Assembly: GCF_028476545.1 (NCBI RefSeq)
Contig: NW_026732308.1
Span: 62,001 to 126,000, forward strand
Source: Physella acuta
Lineage: Eukaryota; Mollusca; Gastropoda; Physidae
DNA: 64,000 bases
Direction: 5' to 3'
The notes beneath the pieces are model-generated. The model did not search any database, had not been told where the DNA came from, and saw nothing but the letters and a program-made list of their open reading frames with translations. Positions 34,961 through 48,369 of this stretch are shown piece after piece (the first letter of the stretch is position 1; each line of letters begins with the position of its first letter). A program made the position numbers and the translations under genes.

Positions 34961-36130
34961 AAGGGCACAGCACTCCGGTTACGCAGTTTTTTCTTGAATG
35001 GGGCAGGGAGATAACTGTAAAGTAACCAGCGAGAAAGGCGTCACAAAAAGCTGCATTACGTAACGCGGGGGAATGCAAAATGGTGCAGTTTAAAATGCTG
35101 TTCTGATGCATAAAAAATCTACCGTGCGGGAAAACCCGTGTAATTTTATTCTTCATGTAACGATTACAGCCGGTGAATTTCAAAGAATTGAAGTTGACAC
35201 TTTGTTGCTTTGTTTCAATGTTGCTGAAACATCAAGTTTTTATTTAACAAAGAACAGGACACTTAGAATATTAAAACAATAATCGTTCACCCACGCAGTA
35301 GCGGCTACGTTGTGTAGACGAAAACGTTTTGTTGACAGATTTTTCGTCTAAAGTGCCGTTTAGTCGACTAACATTTCGCCGATTAAGAGAGAAAGAATTT
35401 AATATAAACCACAATGTATATACAATTACAAATATGTAAACACATGGATGAAACTTTAACATAAATTACAACCTATAAAGTGATTCAGATTTATATGAAG
35501 AAATTAATATGTTAATTAGAGTAGTAATGTTTTTCAAGTACTTATATATTGTAGACAACGCTCTTTCGGTATAAAAAAAACAACCTTTTAACTTATTTCG
35601 ATACCCGGAAAATTTTATAGCGGCTATAAGCATATTTGCTAAAACGTTGGTCAATGGAAGAAGAGGTGGAGAGGGGGGGGGGGTAGGTTAAGTCGTTCCC
35701 CCACCCCCCCCCCCCCCCCCCCCACACACACACACTACCACTTGAATATCTAAAATCTTCAAGAAAAATATATAATTCCTACATAAATGTAGGTTATACA
35801 TTTACAATGTATACATGCATCCAGGCCCAAGTATACACATATATACCAAGGGAGAGAATAGTTCCATGTACTGCTAATATGCCTACTCCTGCTGACATCA
35901 GCGTTAACGGCGGTTGTCCTGCGCTAGGTGCTAGCAAAAGGCACAAGCAGCAGACGTCTGGAATCGCGCCTGAAACAATGGATTATCTGCCCCTGGTGGT
36001 ATTCCACAAGGACCAATCATTAACGGTCAACCTCCTCCCTCCCTCACCACTCCCTAGAACAACCCGGCCGGCCATAAACATGACACGTGCATCGCGCTCC
36101 GACAGTCAGACATTGATTTGATCCATATTG
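34961..36130. other. Single-copy sequence, no gene seen
   Basis: Moderately GC-rich to 35180, then AT-rich. G run then C run at 35672-35722 could pair. Open frames at 34911-35183 and 35807-36121 lack splice or family support. Confidence 0.35.
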
Positions 36131-36135
36131 GTAGT

Positions 36136-36290
36136 AGTGGGGGGGGGGGGGAGGGGTTGAGGGGGTGGGGGGCGTACTAGGGTGTGATGTTTGGGGGTTG
36201 GGGTGGGGGTGGGGGCGTATTAGGGTGTGATGAGTGGGGTTTGGGTGGGGGCATATTAGGGTGTGATGATTGTGGGTTGTAGATTTGGTG
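36136..36290. repeat. G-rich tandem repeat
   Basis: Three units of GGGTGTGATG followed by G-rich spacers; likely G-quadruplex-forming. Confidence 0.6.
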
Positions 36291-36399
36291 AGGGTTGCCG
36301 CGATGCTTTAGAGGAAGGGTTGGAAGGTTTAGGCTGGTTGGTTGTGGTTGTTGGAGTGATGGTTACTCAGTCAGGATAGGTGGATAGCTGGTAAAGATG

Positions 36400-36665
36400 G
36401 TTAGATGATGATGACGTACGTGGTAATGATGGTAGGTGGTAATGATGGTTAGCTGGTAATGATGGTAGGTGGTAATGATGGTAGGTGGTAAGGATGGTAG
36501 GTGGTAATGATGGTAGGTGGTAATGATGGTAGGTGGCAATGATGGTAGGTGGTAATAATTGTGTGGTAATGATGGTAGGTGGTAATGATGGTAGGTGGTA
36601 ATGATAGTAGGTGGTAATGATGGTAGGTGGTAATGATGGTAGGTGGTAATGATGGTTAGCTGGCT
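36400..36665. repeat. 16-bp minisatellite
   Basis: About 15 units of GGTAATGATGGTAGGT. Confidence 0.9.
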
Positions 36666-37944
36666 TTGGTGGGTAGCTAGTGTTGATGGTTAGATGGTAT
36701 TGCTGTCTTAATGTTTTATGCTAGAAGATTAATCTTTAGGCTTAGTTTTTAGTGCCAAAAGTGTTAGATCGATGTTGTCGTTGCGTGCCAAATGTAAAAA
36801 ACATCACCTCGTCCGACCCCCAACGAAAGTATATTGGGAAAGAATAGTTGGCTTCTATTGTATACATCATGTACACATTTTGTACATATAAGCCCTTATG
36901 TACATATGTGCATTCATAACGTACATTTACATAAGTAATTAATTATCGGTAAAACAAATAAGATGGATATATTTTTTTCCGGTACAGTTGTTTAAAGAAA
37001 TGTGTCAGAACAAAACTATCGAAGTATTTTGATAAATGACTTGCTCTTAGTGTTATGCTAGTTTGTTCGATGAGGATAAGGGCAGTTAGGTTTTTATTTC
37101 TGCCGAACAGATAACTAAGTTACATTAATACTACAGTGATAAAGCATGTACATTATCTAATAGCCAGTTATATTTTAAATAGCAAATCAACCTTTTTCAA
37201 GAGTTAATTTCTGTCGTTTCAGCGTTAATAAATTACCATTTATAATTTTATTTATACCATGTTTCTCCAGGATGTGTGTGTGTAGGGGGGGGGGGGCTGT
37301 TGAAACTGCCAAGGTATGTAGCTATAATTTCTGGTTTAAATTATAACTTTATAACTTACACATTTTTCTATTTCATCTGTGGAGGTAGTGGTTAACATCC
37401 CGGCAAAGCCCCACCCCCCACCCCCACCCTCACCACCCCTGGAGAGATGCCCGAGAGAAACTAATTTAAACACCTATTAAATCTCTAGTAAGTTATCTCA
37501 GTCTAGCATTAGTATTGATACGATTCAGTGTATTTATTACTTATTATGGTTATGACCAATACCCATGAATAAATCACGTTTCCTTTTTAGATTCTAGATA
37601 CAGAACTCAAGACAATCAAACCCAAGTGTTAAGACATTCATTCTTAAATGTCTTGCTCTTATACTGCCAGTCACCGCTACGCTGTGTACCCACCAATATT
37701 TGCGGCACGGTGGGCTAACGAAAAGTTATGTTCTGTTGTCTCGGATCGCGCTCTGTAAATATTTGATTGACCAGGGGGGCCCACAATGGAGGCCATAAAG
37801 TATTGTGGGCGTGTCGCGGGGGCCACTAAAAGTAGCGAATGGTTTGAGGGTACCGCTGGGGATTCTTGAGTTGACGGTGGGTTGGAGTGCCCGACCTGAG
37901 ATGGTGGATGCTGGGGTTTAAATGTACGGATGCGGTACATTATA
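36666..37944. other. No gene seen; GC-richer stretch 37680-37930
   Basis: AT-rich, with a poly-C MITE-like scar at 37400-37465 (GGAGAGATGCCCGAGAG). 37680-37930 is GC-richer and open on the minus strand for 87 codons without a recognised family. Confidence 0.3.
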
Positions 37945-38482
37945 CCATACAGCTAGTGCACAAAGACCAAAAATTCTAAAACACTCACGGGAAAAGTACA
38001 AAAGATATTCAAAAGTTGAACCACACAGCTAGTGCACAAAGACCAAAAAATTGTACTACACTCACGGTAAAAGTACAAAAGAAATTCAAAAGTTGAACCA
38101 CACAGCTAGTGCATAAATACCAAGAATTATACTAGCACCACACAGCAAGTGCAAAAAGACCAAGAATTGAAGTACTCAGGGGAAAAGTACAAAAATATCC
38201 AAAAGTGGAACCATACAATTAGTGCACAAATACCAAGAATTATACAACACTCAGGGAAAAGTACATAAAATACAAATTCGCACCACACAGCAAGTGCAAA
38301 AAGACCAAGAATTGAAGTACTCAGGGGAAAAGTACAAAAATATCCAAAAGTGGAACCATACAATTAGTGCACAAATACCAAGAATTATACAACACTCAGG
38401 GAAAAGTAAATCAAATACAAATTCGCACCACACAGCAAGTGCAAAAAGACCAAGAATTGAAGTACACAGGCAGAGACTACAT
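37945..38482. repeat. Higher-order tandem repeat, ~145-bp period
   Basis: CACAGCAAGTGCAAAAAGAC recurs at 38141, 38286 and 38431, exactly 145 bp apart. Each period is two related units of about 72 bp. Confidence 0.88.
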
Positions 38483-40364
38483 AAAACAAAAACATTGTAC
38501 CACAGAGAATTGTAAGAACACAAGAACATAACAACTGTACCACGGTAACGACTAAGTATTTTAAACAAAATTTTTTATCACACTGACGACCATCAATAAA
38601 CCGCAAATTTCAATACCAAAGAAAATTAGACCTCGCATTGACTACACTGCTGAATACACACAGGTCGTTATTTTATTAAAAAATGGAACATGGAGTACTC
38701 ACACTCAATAAATACTTCCATCGTGATTTTGAAAAAAAAAAAAAAACATATCCAGTGACAACCATTGCTTCATATCGACTAGACAACAACGACCAACAAA
38801 CACGGATCAAATGTTTTACAAAATTAGTACACAATAAACACAAACACTAAACGTTGTAGCGACGTGAACATGTAACATACATTGCTTCTAAAAATAAACT
38901 GAACATTTATCACAATTACTGTCTAAAATAAAACATAAACAAAACCCCCTTACCCTCCCCTCCATCTAGTATACCTACAAGTGTTGCGATTAATCTTTCA
39001 AAAATTCGTTCTGCAACCGACGAGCTTCACACTTCATTTTTACGTGAATAGCGGCGTAATGAAAAGAACATAATTCACAGAATGTAAACACAGGAATTTT
39101 ATCAGATAAGATTAGCTCCCTTTGTTCAGACGAGGAAATGGATTTACAATATGTTAACACGTTTGCCATTCGCTGAAACATGCTGTAAATCTACTCAGGG
39201 TTTTGTAAAGCGGACAAGACGACACAGCTTCATAAAGAGATTTACAGTACGAGTTCAAGATACAAAGATCAGCGTAGTACGGGAGATTAAGACTGAATAC
39301 AACAGTAAGGATATATTATATACCTGTAAATTGACAATCAGTAATGATGATTGAATATTTTTTTTTACAGATATTGCTGTGTGCGGTTCATACAAGCAAT
39401 AAAATATAATGCGTGTTGAAAAAAAGTCTGATATTTGACCAAAAAGACATAAATTATGTACAAGTTTATAATTGATTCCAAGTTGCTTTATGTGAGTGAC
39501 TTAACTTCAGAACAAATTCCATGTTTGTTTGTGTTTTATTTCGCAATCTTCCTTTTTTAACTGCAAAACGTATTCCATATTGTTTCACCGACATACTCTC
39601 AGCTTTACAAACATACGTTTTTAAGGCTTCTATGACATAATTTAAGGCCTAACCTACATACCATTCTGTCTTTGCGGAGCATTGTAATGTGCAACTATGA
39701 TTATATTATTCAACATTTCATCTTCTTAGTAAAATTTTCGTTTACTACCAAAAGTTATACATGATTCAGCTTCTACACTACAAAATAAAACTGTCGTATG
39801 CTTTCAAGAAACCAAAAAAGACAGCTATTCTAAGATACCACTCGGCATAATAACCACAACAAGAACCCCCCCCCCCTCCCCCCACCCTTTCTCCTTCGTT
39901 AGATACCGCGTTTCCTGACCTCGAGAGTTCGACAACACACTTCGTGTATTGAACAGCAAGTCATCTCCCCTTGGATGATCTATATTAGAGGAGGAAATAC
40001 CCCCATATGGAAATGTGACTCAAAGGTGGATGGGTCGCGCATCGCGTCCAATTTGTCATTCAAAGAAATTTCTTTCTGATTAGCTCCCCTTCACGTTTTC
40101 ACGGACATAAGCGGTTTGTTTCTCTGTGCGCGACAAAAATGTGCGAATAGACTGGGTTTTTTTTTTTCTGATTACAATCAGAATTTAAGATCTGATTTGC
40201 GAAAAATAATGTACAATTAGTTATTCGTCCTATTAAAAGTAAATTAAATGGTTTTACGATATAGATGTTTTACGCGTGCTAGTAAACTATATTTTTCGAA
40301 TTTTGTAAAATGGAAATTTTTTTACAAAATATTTTGGGGTAGACGATGTCGTTTTGTTTGAAGT
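38483..40364. other. AT-rich, no gene seen
   Basis: A run at 38730-38745, C run at 39867-39888; otherwise unassigned. Confidence 0.35.
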
Positions 40365-40912
40365 GGTTGTGTTGTAGGGGTTGATGTGTGGGTCATTTAG
40401 AGGGTAGGTGTGTGGGTTATTTAGAGGGTAGGTGTGTGGGTTATTTAGAGGGTAGGTGTGTGGGTAATTTAGATTGTAGCTTTTTGGGTTATTTAGATAG
40501 TAGGTGTGTGGGTTATTTAGAGGGAGTGTGTGTGTCATTTAGATGGTAGCTTTGTGGGTTATTAAGATGGTAGCTTTGTGGTTCATTTAGATGGGAGCTT
40601 TCTGGGTCATTTAGATGGTAGCTTTTTGGGTTATTTAGATAGTAGGTGTGTGGGTTATTTAGAGGGAGTGTGTGTGTCATTTAGATGGTAGCTTTGTGGG
40701 TTATTAAGATGGTAGCTTTGTGGTTCATTTAGATGGGAGCTTTCTGCGTCATTTAGATGGTAGCTTTTTGGGTTATTTAGATAGTAGGTGTGTGGGTTAT
40801 TTAGAGGGAGTGTGTGTGTCATTTAGATGGTAGCTTCGTGGGTTATTTAGATAGTAGGTGTGTGGGTTATTTAGAGGGAGTGTTCGTGTCATTTCAAGAT
40901 AAAGTATTCGGG
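40365..40912. repeat. ~24-bp minisatellite with 142-bp higher-order period
   Basis: Units of GGGTTATTTAGAGGGTAGGTGT type. After the first five units, a six-unit block repeats with a 142-bp period (ATTTAGATAG at 40491, 40633 and 40775). Confidence 0.9.
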
Positions 40913-41171
40913 GTCATTTGAAAGTGGGTTGCACGGGTCATAGTGATGCTGGATGTATGTGTGATCCTACTATTCAATGTTCGGTTTCTGAGTATTAAGA
41001 AGTGTATGTTGAGTCTGAGTTATACACATACGTTTTGTGGTTATGAGAGATAAATACATTCATTTTAAAAACACGGTTTATGCCTTGTTACAACTGTTCA
41101 TCACTTTGCAGTGATACATAGACGTCTTAAAAGACTACACAAGTATATCAATAGCAAATATTAAAAGACAA

Positions 41172-41416
41172 TTTTCCCTTTTCAGAAGAAAAAAATCAAC
41201 AAGGCAGATAGAATTGAGTTCACATGTTTTATGGCCTCGGCAAATAAGGGATGGTACGGTCAGTATTATACCTATCCGCTTGTACTATTCCTAACATGAG
41301 GTAGACACCCATCAGAGTTGAGTGATCATAGGGACCCAGTCAGACAGCAAGACTGTGATTTGAACTCGAGACATTCAGGTAAGCAATCGAGCGCTCTACC
41401 AGCCGACCACGCCGTT
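41172..41416 (-). mobile_element. tRNA-derived SINE, diverged
   Basis: Head at the high end (GATTTGAACTCGAGAC, CTCTACCAGCCGACCACGCC), body and tail all present but with many differences. Confidence 0.75.
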
Positions 41417-42279
41417 CCACACTATCATCGTCCTTAGATTAATATAGTCACTATTTTTGTAATTTTAAGATAGGTCGTAGCCGTTATTTTTCTGTAAATA
41501 ATAATGTAAACTGTCCGCAGTTGTTTGAAGGAAGGGCCAAATAAACAAACAAATAATAAACAAACACACAATATTTGGTCTGAGATTTAGTGTTTTGGCA
41601 AATGTGAGCATAGTATAAACAAGCTCCTGGCCTATTGGCTGTTAGTTAACTCTGACATTTCGATGACTGGACATTGGCTAGGATAATGTCACGGGTGAAG
41701 GTCATCTGTGTGGTGACGTCATGATTAAAGTCCTTATGTTCTGATAGCTTTTAAAAATGGGTCACTAGGAATTTTTTTTCCTCATAATAAAGTACATTGT
41801 AAAACATCAACACTGTTCCTAAAATACATATTTTGGCATAAAAAAAGACAAAAAATAATTGTTAAAAAACGTAATTTTGAATAGTTTGAAATGTAAAACT
41901 TTGTAAAAAATTTAAATATGTAATTTTTTTTCTACTCTAAATGTAGTATACATTCATGGTTTCATTTGTTTGTTTTTTTTTAAATCAAAATTCGTTAACA
42001 TAATTTTAAACATTCTAAATATGCAGTTGTATTTTTACAAATGAGTTTTGAAAGTGTTTCGTGGATTTACCAAACTTTTTCCAAGTGTTTATCTGAAGCA
42101 CACTGTGGATATGTGAACAATTTAACTTTGTAAATGTAGCTCGTTAGTTCACCATGATGGAGAACGTAACAAAGACAAGCTAACGCATAAACCGTGAAAT
42201 ATGAACACTGCGTTTGTCTCTCGCTAACACTAATGTTTACCCCTTGCTACTTTAAACTGACAGATGATTAGCAGCCCGC
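41417..42279. other. AT-rich, no gene seen
   Basis: A perfect CRE, TGACGTCA, at 41714-41721; nothing else supported. Confidence 0.35.
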
Positions 42280-43335
42280 ATCCTATCTAGACTACATCCT
42301 ACCCTACTGTCCGTTACCCTATACCCACACACGCTTCTTTACCCCATCCCACACAACCTCCCCCACCCCTCGTCTACCCCGCCTTCACCACTCCTCTTAC
42401 ATAAATGTTTACTCACGACCGTGTATAGAAATAACATATGAGACATCTGTCTCGCCACTTCCTCATAATCTTTCTCCTTACAACATACCCTCTCTCTCTC
42501 TCCTCATTTCTTCTATACAAATCTATATCCCATCTCTATCCTCGTCGTCTTTCTATACAAGTACATAACCTACCTCCTTCCTTACTTCCTCCCTCCTCCC
42601 AGATCTACTTCCTCCCTCCTCCCAGATTAATTTCCTCCCTCCTCCCAGATCTACTTCCTCCCTCCTCCCAGATCCACTTCCTCCCTCCTTCCTCCCTCCT
42701 CCCTCCTTCCAGATCCACTTCCTCCCTCCTCCCAGATCCACTTCCTCCCTCCTTCCAGATCCACTTCCTCCCTCCTCCCAGATCCACTTCCTCCCTCCTT
42801 CCAGATCCACTTCCTCCCTCCTTCCTTATATCCTCTCATAAATCTTTACAAGCTTACTCAACTGGTCTTTATTACAATCACACCCACCCCTTCAAAACCC
42901 ACCTCCCCCAATTCTCTATATCCTCTCACACTACTTATATTTTCACTCCTACCCACTCATCAGATCCTGTCTCCGAATTCATATTCTCAACCTTTACAAC
43001 TTCATATCCAACCCCCTCCTCATTAATCCCCCTTCCTATTCATATTAGCATTCTCATTCTTCAGCATCAGATCCTGCCTACCTGTTCATATTCTAACTCT
43101 TTACATGTCATATCCTACCCCCCTCATCAATCCCCCCTCCCTATTTATATTCATATTCTCACTCCTTTCTACAACATTAGATCCTCCCTCACTATTTATA
43201 CTCTCCCTCCTTTCCTCATAATTTACCCCCACCCCTTCTTATTGTAACAATTGTCGCCTATCTCCTTCTTCATTACCTCCTATATCCGGTTCCATAATCT
43301 ACTCCCTTCATCAAATGCCCCTCTTTACAACACCC
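42280..43335. repeat. Pyrimidine-rich tract with 23-26-bp minisatellite core
   Basis: About 1 kb of C/T-biased top strand. 42575-42835 is a regular array of CTTCCTCCCTCCTCCCAGAT. The long plus-strand frame (42438-43247) and the three minus frames are translations of this low-complexity DNA. Confidence 0.88.
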
Positions 43336-43701
43336 TCCCATATCCTGCCGATAATAAATCTCTAGATCCTCCTCCACTGCTGTCTCTATTACAATTTTCT
43401 TTTAATTTTTTATTTTTTTTTACAAACTAATGAGAGCTAGACACAACTCCACTCTTAATAATTTCATTCTGACGCCGCTGTTTTTTTTTTGTAGAGTTTT
43501 CCTAAGATTTCGATTAAAACCCCTATCTCCTCTTCATCGATGGAATTTCTATCATCTCTTCATGATCGATTTATCCATTAGCAAAAAAATAGGGGGAGGG
43601 GGAAGTGATTATGTTTGACACTTTGACCCGGAAGCTGTAGATAAACACGTCTTGTTTACGTCCTATAACCCTGATCACTAATTTTTTTTTATCTATCAAC
43701 G

Positions 43702-43955
43702 CCGAGAAATTATGTTAATTATTTTTTGTGATATACTAGAAGTGCTTGGTATAAAGTTCTAGTTGTTGATACCTTTCGATTTCCCAGAGAAATTAAGTTA
43801 ATTATTTTTTGTGATCTATTAGAAGTACAGGGTATAATATTCTAGTTGTTGCTACCTTTCGATTTCCCAGAGAAATTATGTTAATTATTTTTTGTGATCT
43901 ACTAGAAGTGCAGGATATAATGTTCTAGTTGTTGCTACCTTTTAATTTCCCAGAT
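43702..43955. repeat. Three tandem copies of an ~84-bp unit
   Basis: Each unit has TTAATTATTTTTTGTGAT, TCTAGTTGTTG and ACCTTTCGATTTCCCAGA. Confidence 0.88.
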
Positions 43956-45033
43956 AAAAAAGCCAACAATTCCTCACTCCTAAAGACGCACTTCCGGTTA
44001 TGCGCCCTACCCCTTTCCTAACACCAACAGTATTGCAATTTCGAGAAAGAAAAAAAAAAGATACTGGTACCGTATTGTTTTACCGTTCGAGAACATCCTA
44101 TTTTGCCCTCTCCCAAATTCACTTCCGATATTACCCCCCCCCCCTCCTTTAACCAACACCTTAATAGCGTTTCAAACATTTCTTGATTGTGATCTCATAA
44201 AGTCTCAACGTCCATCAATTGTGCCCCTTGCTCCCCCAATACACGCCTCCTGTATTTCCCTTCTCCCTCTCTTCAAACGCTTACACTCCACAACAGCGCA
44301 ATATTTCAAAAAAACAAATTTGGAGGCAGTATGACACGCAATCAAAACACACCCAAACGTATATCTTCTACGACACACTATAAAATATGGAGACCTCGGC
44401 CATCATGTGTACCGTCATGATAGTACGTCACAACAAACAGGAACTAAATCACGTTTAACTCACGCTGCTTGCTAAACATCAATATACCATAATCTGGACC
44501 ATAAAATATTGGACCCACTTACCCGATAATGAAAAAGTAAAACAGTATAAACTAATGCAATGTGTATTTTCAGTTTAGTCAGTTGTTTTCACATACTCGA
44601 TTTGATATTTCCTTGCCTTTACAGTGACTTCATCTGCTATGTAACTTCGGGGATTTTTTTTTGTATACCAACAACCGATAATAGAATCTCTTTAAAAAGG
44701 AAATGGTTTACAAGTACAAAAATCTATGTAAACTTGAACTTTGTCCTTTTGTTAAGCCAGGTACCTGAAACTAATCTTGCCCATCATTCTAGCCAACTAG
44801 CCAGTTAAGCCGACAACATAGCCCTTTAAAAATTGCCAAAATTGATTTAAGAATTATAATAGTTACTTTTTGTTAAAAAATAAACATTGTTTTAAAACTG
44901 AATCAAAATTAGTTCTTATTCTTCGATACGCTGAACTCCAAGTCTGTCTATGATTGAATCTTTAGGTAAATATTAGGGTTAGATTGAAGGTTTAGCGAAC
45001 AGGATAGAGTGAATATAAAGCTTGCATATAGAT
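43956..45033. other. No gene seen
   Basis: C-rich stretches alternate with AT-rich DNA. The open frame at 44560-44808 has no support. Confidence 0.35.
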
Positions 45034-45241
45034 CGGTGGGTCTAAACTTTTATGGAGACACCGAACCCCACCCGTTTCATATACGCATTCACCGAACCCT
45101 ACATAATAGTTCTATCGTCCGCATTGACATAATCCGATCGTGAATCCCCTCAGTCGCGTGTGTGTTTTGACCTCAACCGAATTTCTGAGACTGTCTCACA
45201 ACTTCCTTGGGTTTCGAACGAACCCAGGTTAAGAACCACTG
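45034..45241. mobile_element. hAT-type MITE (CAGTGGTTCTTAACC family)
   Basis: The right end is AACCCAGGTTAAGAACCACTG. The left end CGGTGGGTCTAAACTTT is its worn inverted copy. Octamers ATATAGAT (45026-45033) and ATGTAGAT (45242-45249) match 7 of 8. The inner GACCTCAACCGAATTTCTG/CACACACGCGACTGA text is known to me from a widespread animal hAT MITE. Confidence 0.8.
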
Positions 45242-45470
45242 ATGTAGATGTTGAGGTTTCATTAGATCTCAGAAATAAGGACGAGCTTACCTCAGAGCTG
45301 TAGTTTCTAAGAGGTCTAAAGACTTATTTTCAAAGAGATACCAACTAGACGATGTGTATCTATTGATAAGTAACTTCTACAGTAGCAAACGAATCTTGTA
45401 ATGAATTTCTATTTCTTTCAATTACGATTAAGGCCTAGAGTTATGGAAATGTTTAGTGCTAGTAAAGGGG

Positions 45471-45684
45471 CAGAGGCGTAGCGACCCTTCCCGGCGCCTG
45501 GGGAGAAACTTTCAATTTGGCGCCCCCCCCCCCCCGCCATATTTATTTTATATTTATAATGCAAAACTGCAGTTAAAATGAGCTTTTAATTTTTTTTCCA
45601 ACCCATTTTGGTAGCCCCTAGTGTCGGAGCCCGGGTGACATGTGTACCCCCCCCCCCCCGCCCCCTCCCCTCGATACACCTCTG
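45471..45684. mobile_element. hAT-type MITE (CAGAGGCGTAGCGA family)
   Basis: Starts CAGAGGCGTAGCGAC and ends TCGATACACCTCTG, an imperfect inverted repeat. Flanking octamers TAAAGGGG and TTAAGGGG match 7 of 8. Two long C runs inside. No transposase. Confidence 0.78.
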
Positions 45685-46125
45685 TTAAGGGGTAATATAA
45701 ACCTAGCACGCTTTGTATTTTCACGTACATTGAACCAAGAAATCAACAGCCCTACACACAGATGTGTGTTAAAACATACAACTCTCTTTCAACATACAAC
45801 ACTTCCTTAAAAGCACTCACCTATTAACGAATGTAAAATTCTCTACCTTAATAGGTACGCAATTATTAACGAAGATACAATTCTCCTGCAACAAACACAA
45901 CTCACTCGAACGTTCTGTAGAAATCTTTAAACACAGCTATCAGTTTTGTTAAAAATAGCCGAGATTAATTCTGATAAACCGGCATTTATTTTCCAAGATA
46001 CCCCCACCCCCGCTCCTGTCTTTCCTACCCTCCACTACCGCCCCTCCCCCCTCCCCTCCCTCCAGCACTATCCTTAGGGCCAGAGAAACTCGATTGTTCG
46101 AGTCATCAATAATTTGGAATCCGTT
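45685..46125. other. No gene seen
   Basis: AT-rich, then C-rich at 45998-46075. Confidence 0.35.
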
Positions 46126-46640
46126 AAGTGAGTCTTTTGGTGGCTGTTTGCTTACAGCTGTGGAACTTGATTTTATTCGCTTGTGTAGGTGACTTCTGCT
46201 AGACTTCTAGAGCTAGACGATCGATTAGGAGATTGTTTGCTTACAGAGGTTGAACTAGCCATGTTTTGTTGACTTTTGCTAGACTTCTGCTAGACGATCT
46301 ATTACAGAGGTGGAACTAGATTTCATACTGTTGCGTAGGTGACTTCTGCTATGATTCTATTAGGCTTCTGCAAAACTTCTGATACGCAATCAATTAGCAG
46401 TTTGTTTGACTACAGAGGTTGAAGTAGATTTTATTCCGTTTTGTTGGTCTTAGACTTATGCTACAAGGTTGTGGAACTAGATTTCATACGGTTTTGTAGG
46501 TGATTTCTATGAGGCTTCTGCTAAACTTCAGATATACATTCAATTAGTAGTCTGTTTGCTTAAAGAGGTCGAGCTAGATTCTATTCAGTTATGTAGGCGA
46601 CTTCTGCTAGACTTTTGCTAGACGATCGATCGTTCAGACA
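46126..46640. repeat. Degenerate ~115-bp tandem repeat
   Basis: About four units with GACTTCTGCTAGACTTCT, GTTTGCTTACAGAGGT and GAACTAGATTTCAT. Confidence 0.7.
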
Positions 46641-46704
46641 AGGATCCGCGTTTAGCCACTTCTAGTATCGATGATGATGAGAAAACATTGGTCGAATAAG
46701 GTGT

Positions 46705-46920
46705 GAAAGGTTGAGTCTATTTCTGTTTGGTAGACTTTTTGTTTGGGTCTATTTCTGTTTGGTAGACTTTTTGTTTGGGTCTATTTCTGTTTGGTAGACT
46801 TTTTGTTCGGGTCTATTTCTGTTTGGTAGACTTTTTGTTCGGGTCTATTTCTGTTTGGTAGACTTGTTTGCAGTGCCTTTGTATGTTTGGTAGACTTGTC
46901 AGTCGGGTATTTCTGTTTTG
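46705..46920. repeat. 32-bp minisatellite
   Basis: Five near-identical units of TTTCTGTTTGGTAGACTTTT, then two diverged ones. Confidence 0.88.
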
Positions 46921-47099
46921 ACATCTTACTGTCAAGTTCTAAGTTCGTTTTGTCAAGTTGTTAGTTTGTTAGCCTTTGTAAAGTTTTGGTAAATTCTATT
47001 TAATTTATCTCGTATCCTGCTAACCATCATCGTTACATTTCTCCGGCAATGCCCAAGAAAAAATAAAATGTATCACGGCACTTACCCACAAGGTTGTTT

Positions 47100-47425
47100 C
47101 AAACCATTTTTTATTTATTTCAAAGATTTACAATAGCTTCACTATAGCAATGCTTTTATTTCGCAGGTTTACAGTAGCTTTTACGTGAGCAATTACATTA
47201 TATTCAAGTTTTAAAGTAGCTTCACTAAAGAAATAATTTTTACTCTACTTCACTTGACCCATAGACCGTCAGGTTTGAAAGGGAAACTTTACTTTTTTTT
47301 GGTTTACGGTAGTTCACTGGAGCTATAACTTTATTTCGAAGGTTTACTGTAGCTTCAGTTGAGCTTCACTTGAGCAATAATTTTATTTCGCAGGTTTACG
47401 GTAGCTCCGGTTAGAAAGTATCAAC
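47100..47425. repeat. ~50-bp degenerate tandem repeat interrupted by a SINE tail
   Basis: Units of TTTATTTCGCAGGTTTACAG with GTAGCTTCACT. Bases 47247-47313 are the SINE family's tail (CCGTCAGGTTTGAAAGGG) in plus orientation. Confidence 0.65.
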
Positions 47426-48369
47426 TTTTTTAAGAGGACCCGTTTCTGTTTACAACAATGATTCCTTTGCTCTATATATTTTTTATTTATTTGAAGGCTT
47501 AAAAATAGTACGCCTGTCGTAGCAAAGGCACTCGCCTCTAGCTTAAAATAGCACCACGGGAAATATTGATGTTCAAAAATGTATTCCGTGGGAACAGAAG
47601 TAGGGCGAGAGTAGTTCTGGAATTAGTAATTTTTAATTGGAGTTTCAGACAACATGACAGGTGGTGGGATCAGAATTTAATTACACAGATTAATTAAGAG
47701 AGCGACTGAGGTGGATTTGAAAGGAGGAGAGTATAGCAGGGGGGGGGGATGTTGCGAAATTATTTGTATTGTGTTGGCTGTATTTGAGTGTAGACTATTT
47801 AGATAATAATCACAGATCAGTAATGATGAGAATCGTGTTTAATACGTCACAAATATAAATTTTAACATTTCTAAAAAAAAAAAGAATACCATTTTACAAG
47901 ACAAATGCGTTTTGAACATGTGCTCTATTAGATGAAAAAACGTTAAGAGAAAAACAACAATTACTTTCTGAAAATTCATTGCTGTTTTCTTAAACTTTCT
48001 TAAAAATACACACTTTCCAAAAAAGGATACTTGTTTTTTCTACTTTACATGTTATGTTAAAAAGTATTAAAGATTTTCAAAATGAGGTTTTTCCATTGCA
48101 TCTTTTGTGTTTCAACATTTTAAAATAATGCAGCAGATTTCAATGACCTGCAATTTAATGCATCTCTATGAAATATTTTTCAACAAAATTCTTTCAATTT
48201 TTGAAAGAAATATCAAGTGCAGACAGGATAAAGTGTTTAAAAACCCCTAAAACTACGGTTTGGTTACAGCGATCCCATCCTCTTGTTACTTGATACAGGG
48301 ATTCAAGTACCAGACAGACACAGCGTAAATTGCACTTCGTACCTAAGTATCAACTACCAGAACATATAA
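47426..48369. other. AT-rich, no gene seen
   Basis: Nothing supported. Confidence 0.4.

Noticed and set aside
42438-43247. Longest open frame in the window (269 codons, plus strand), Ser/Pro/Leu-rich
   Set aside because: It translates a pyrimidine-rich low-complexity tract with a 23-26-bp repeat; three minus-strand frames over the same core are also open.
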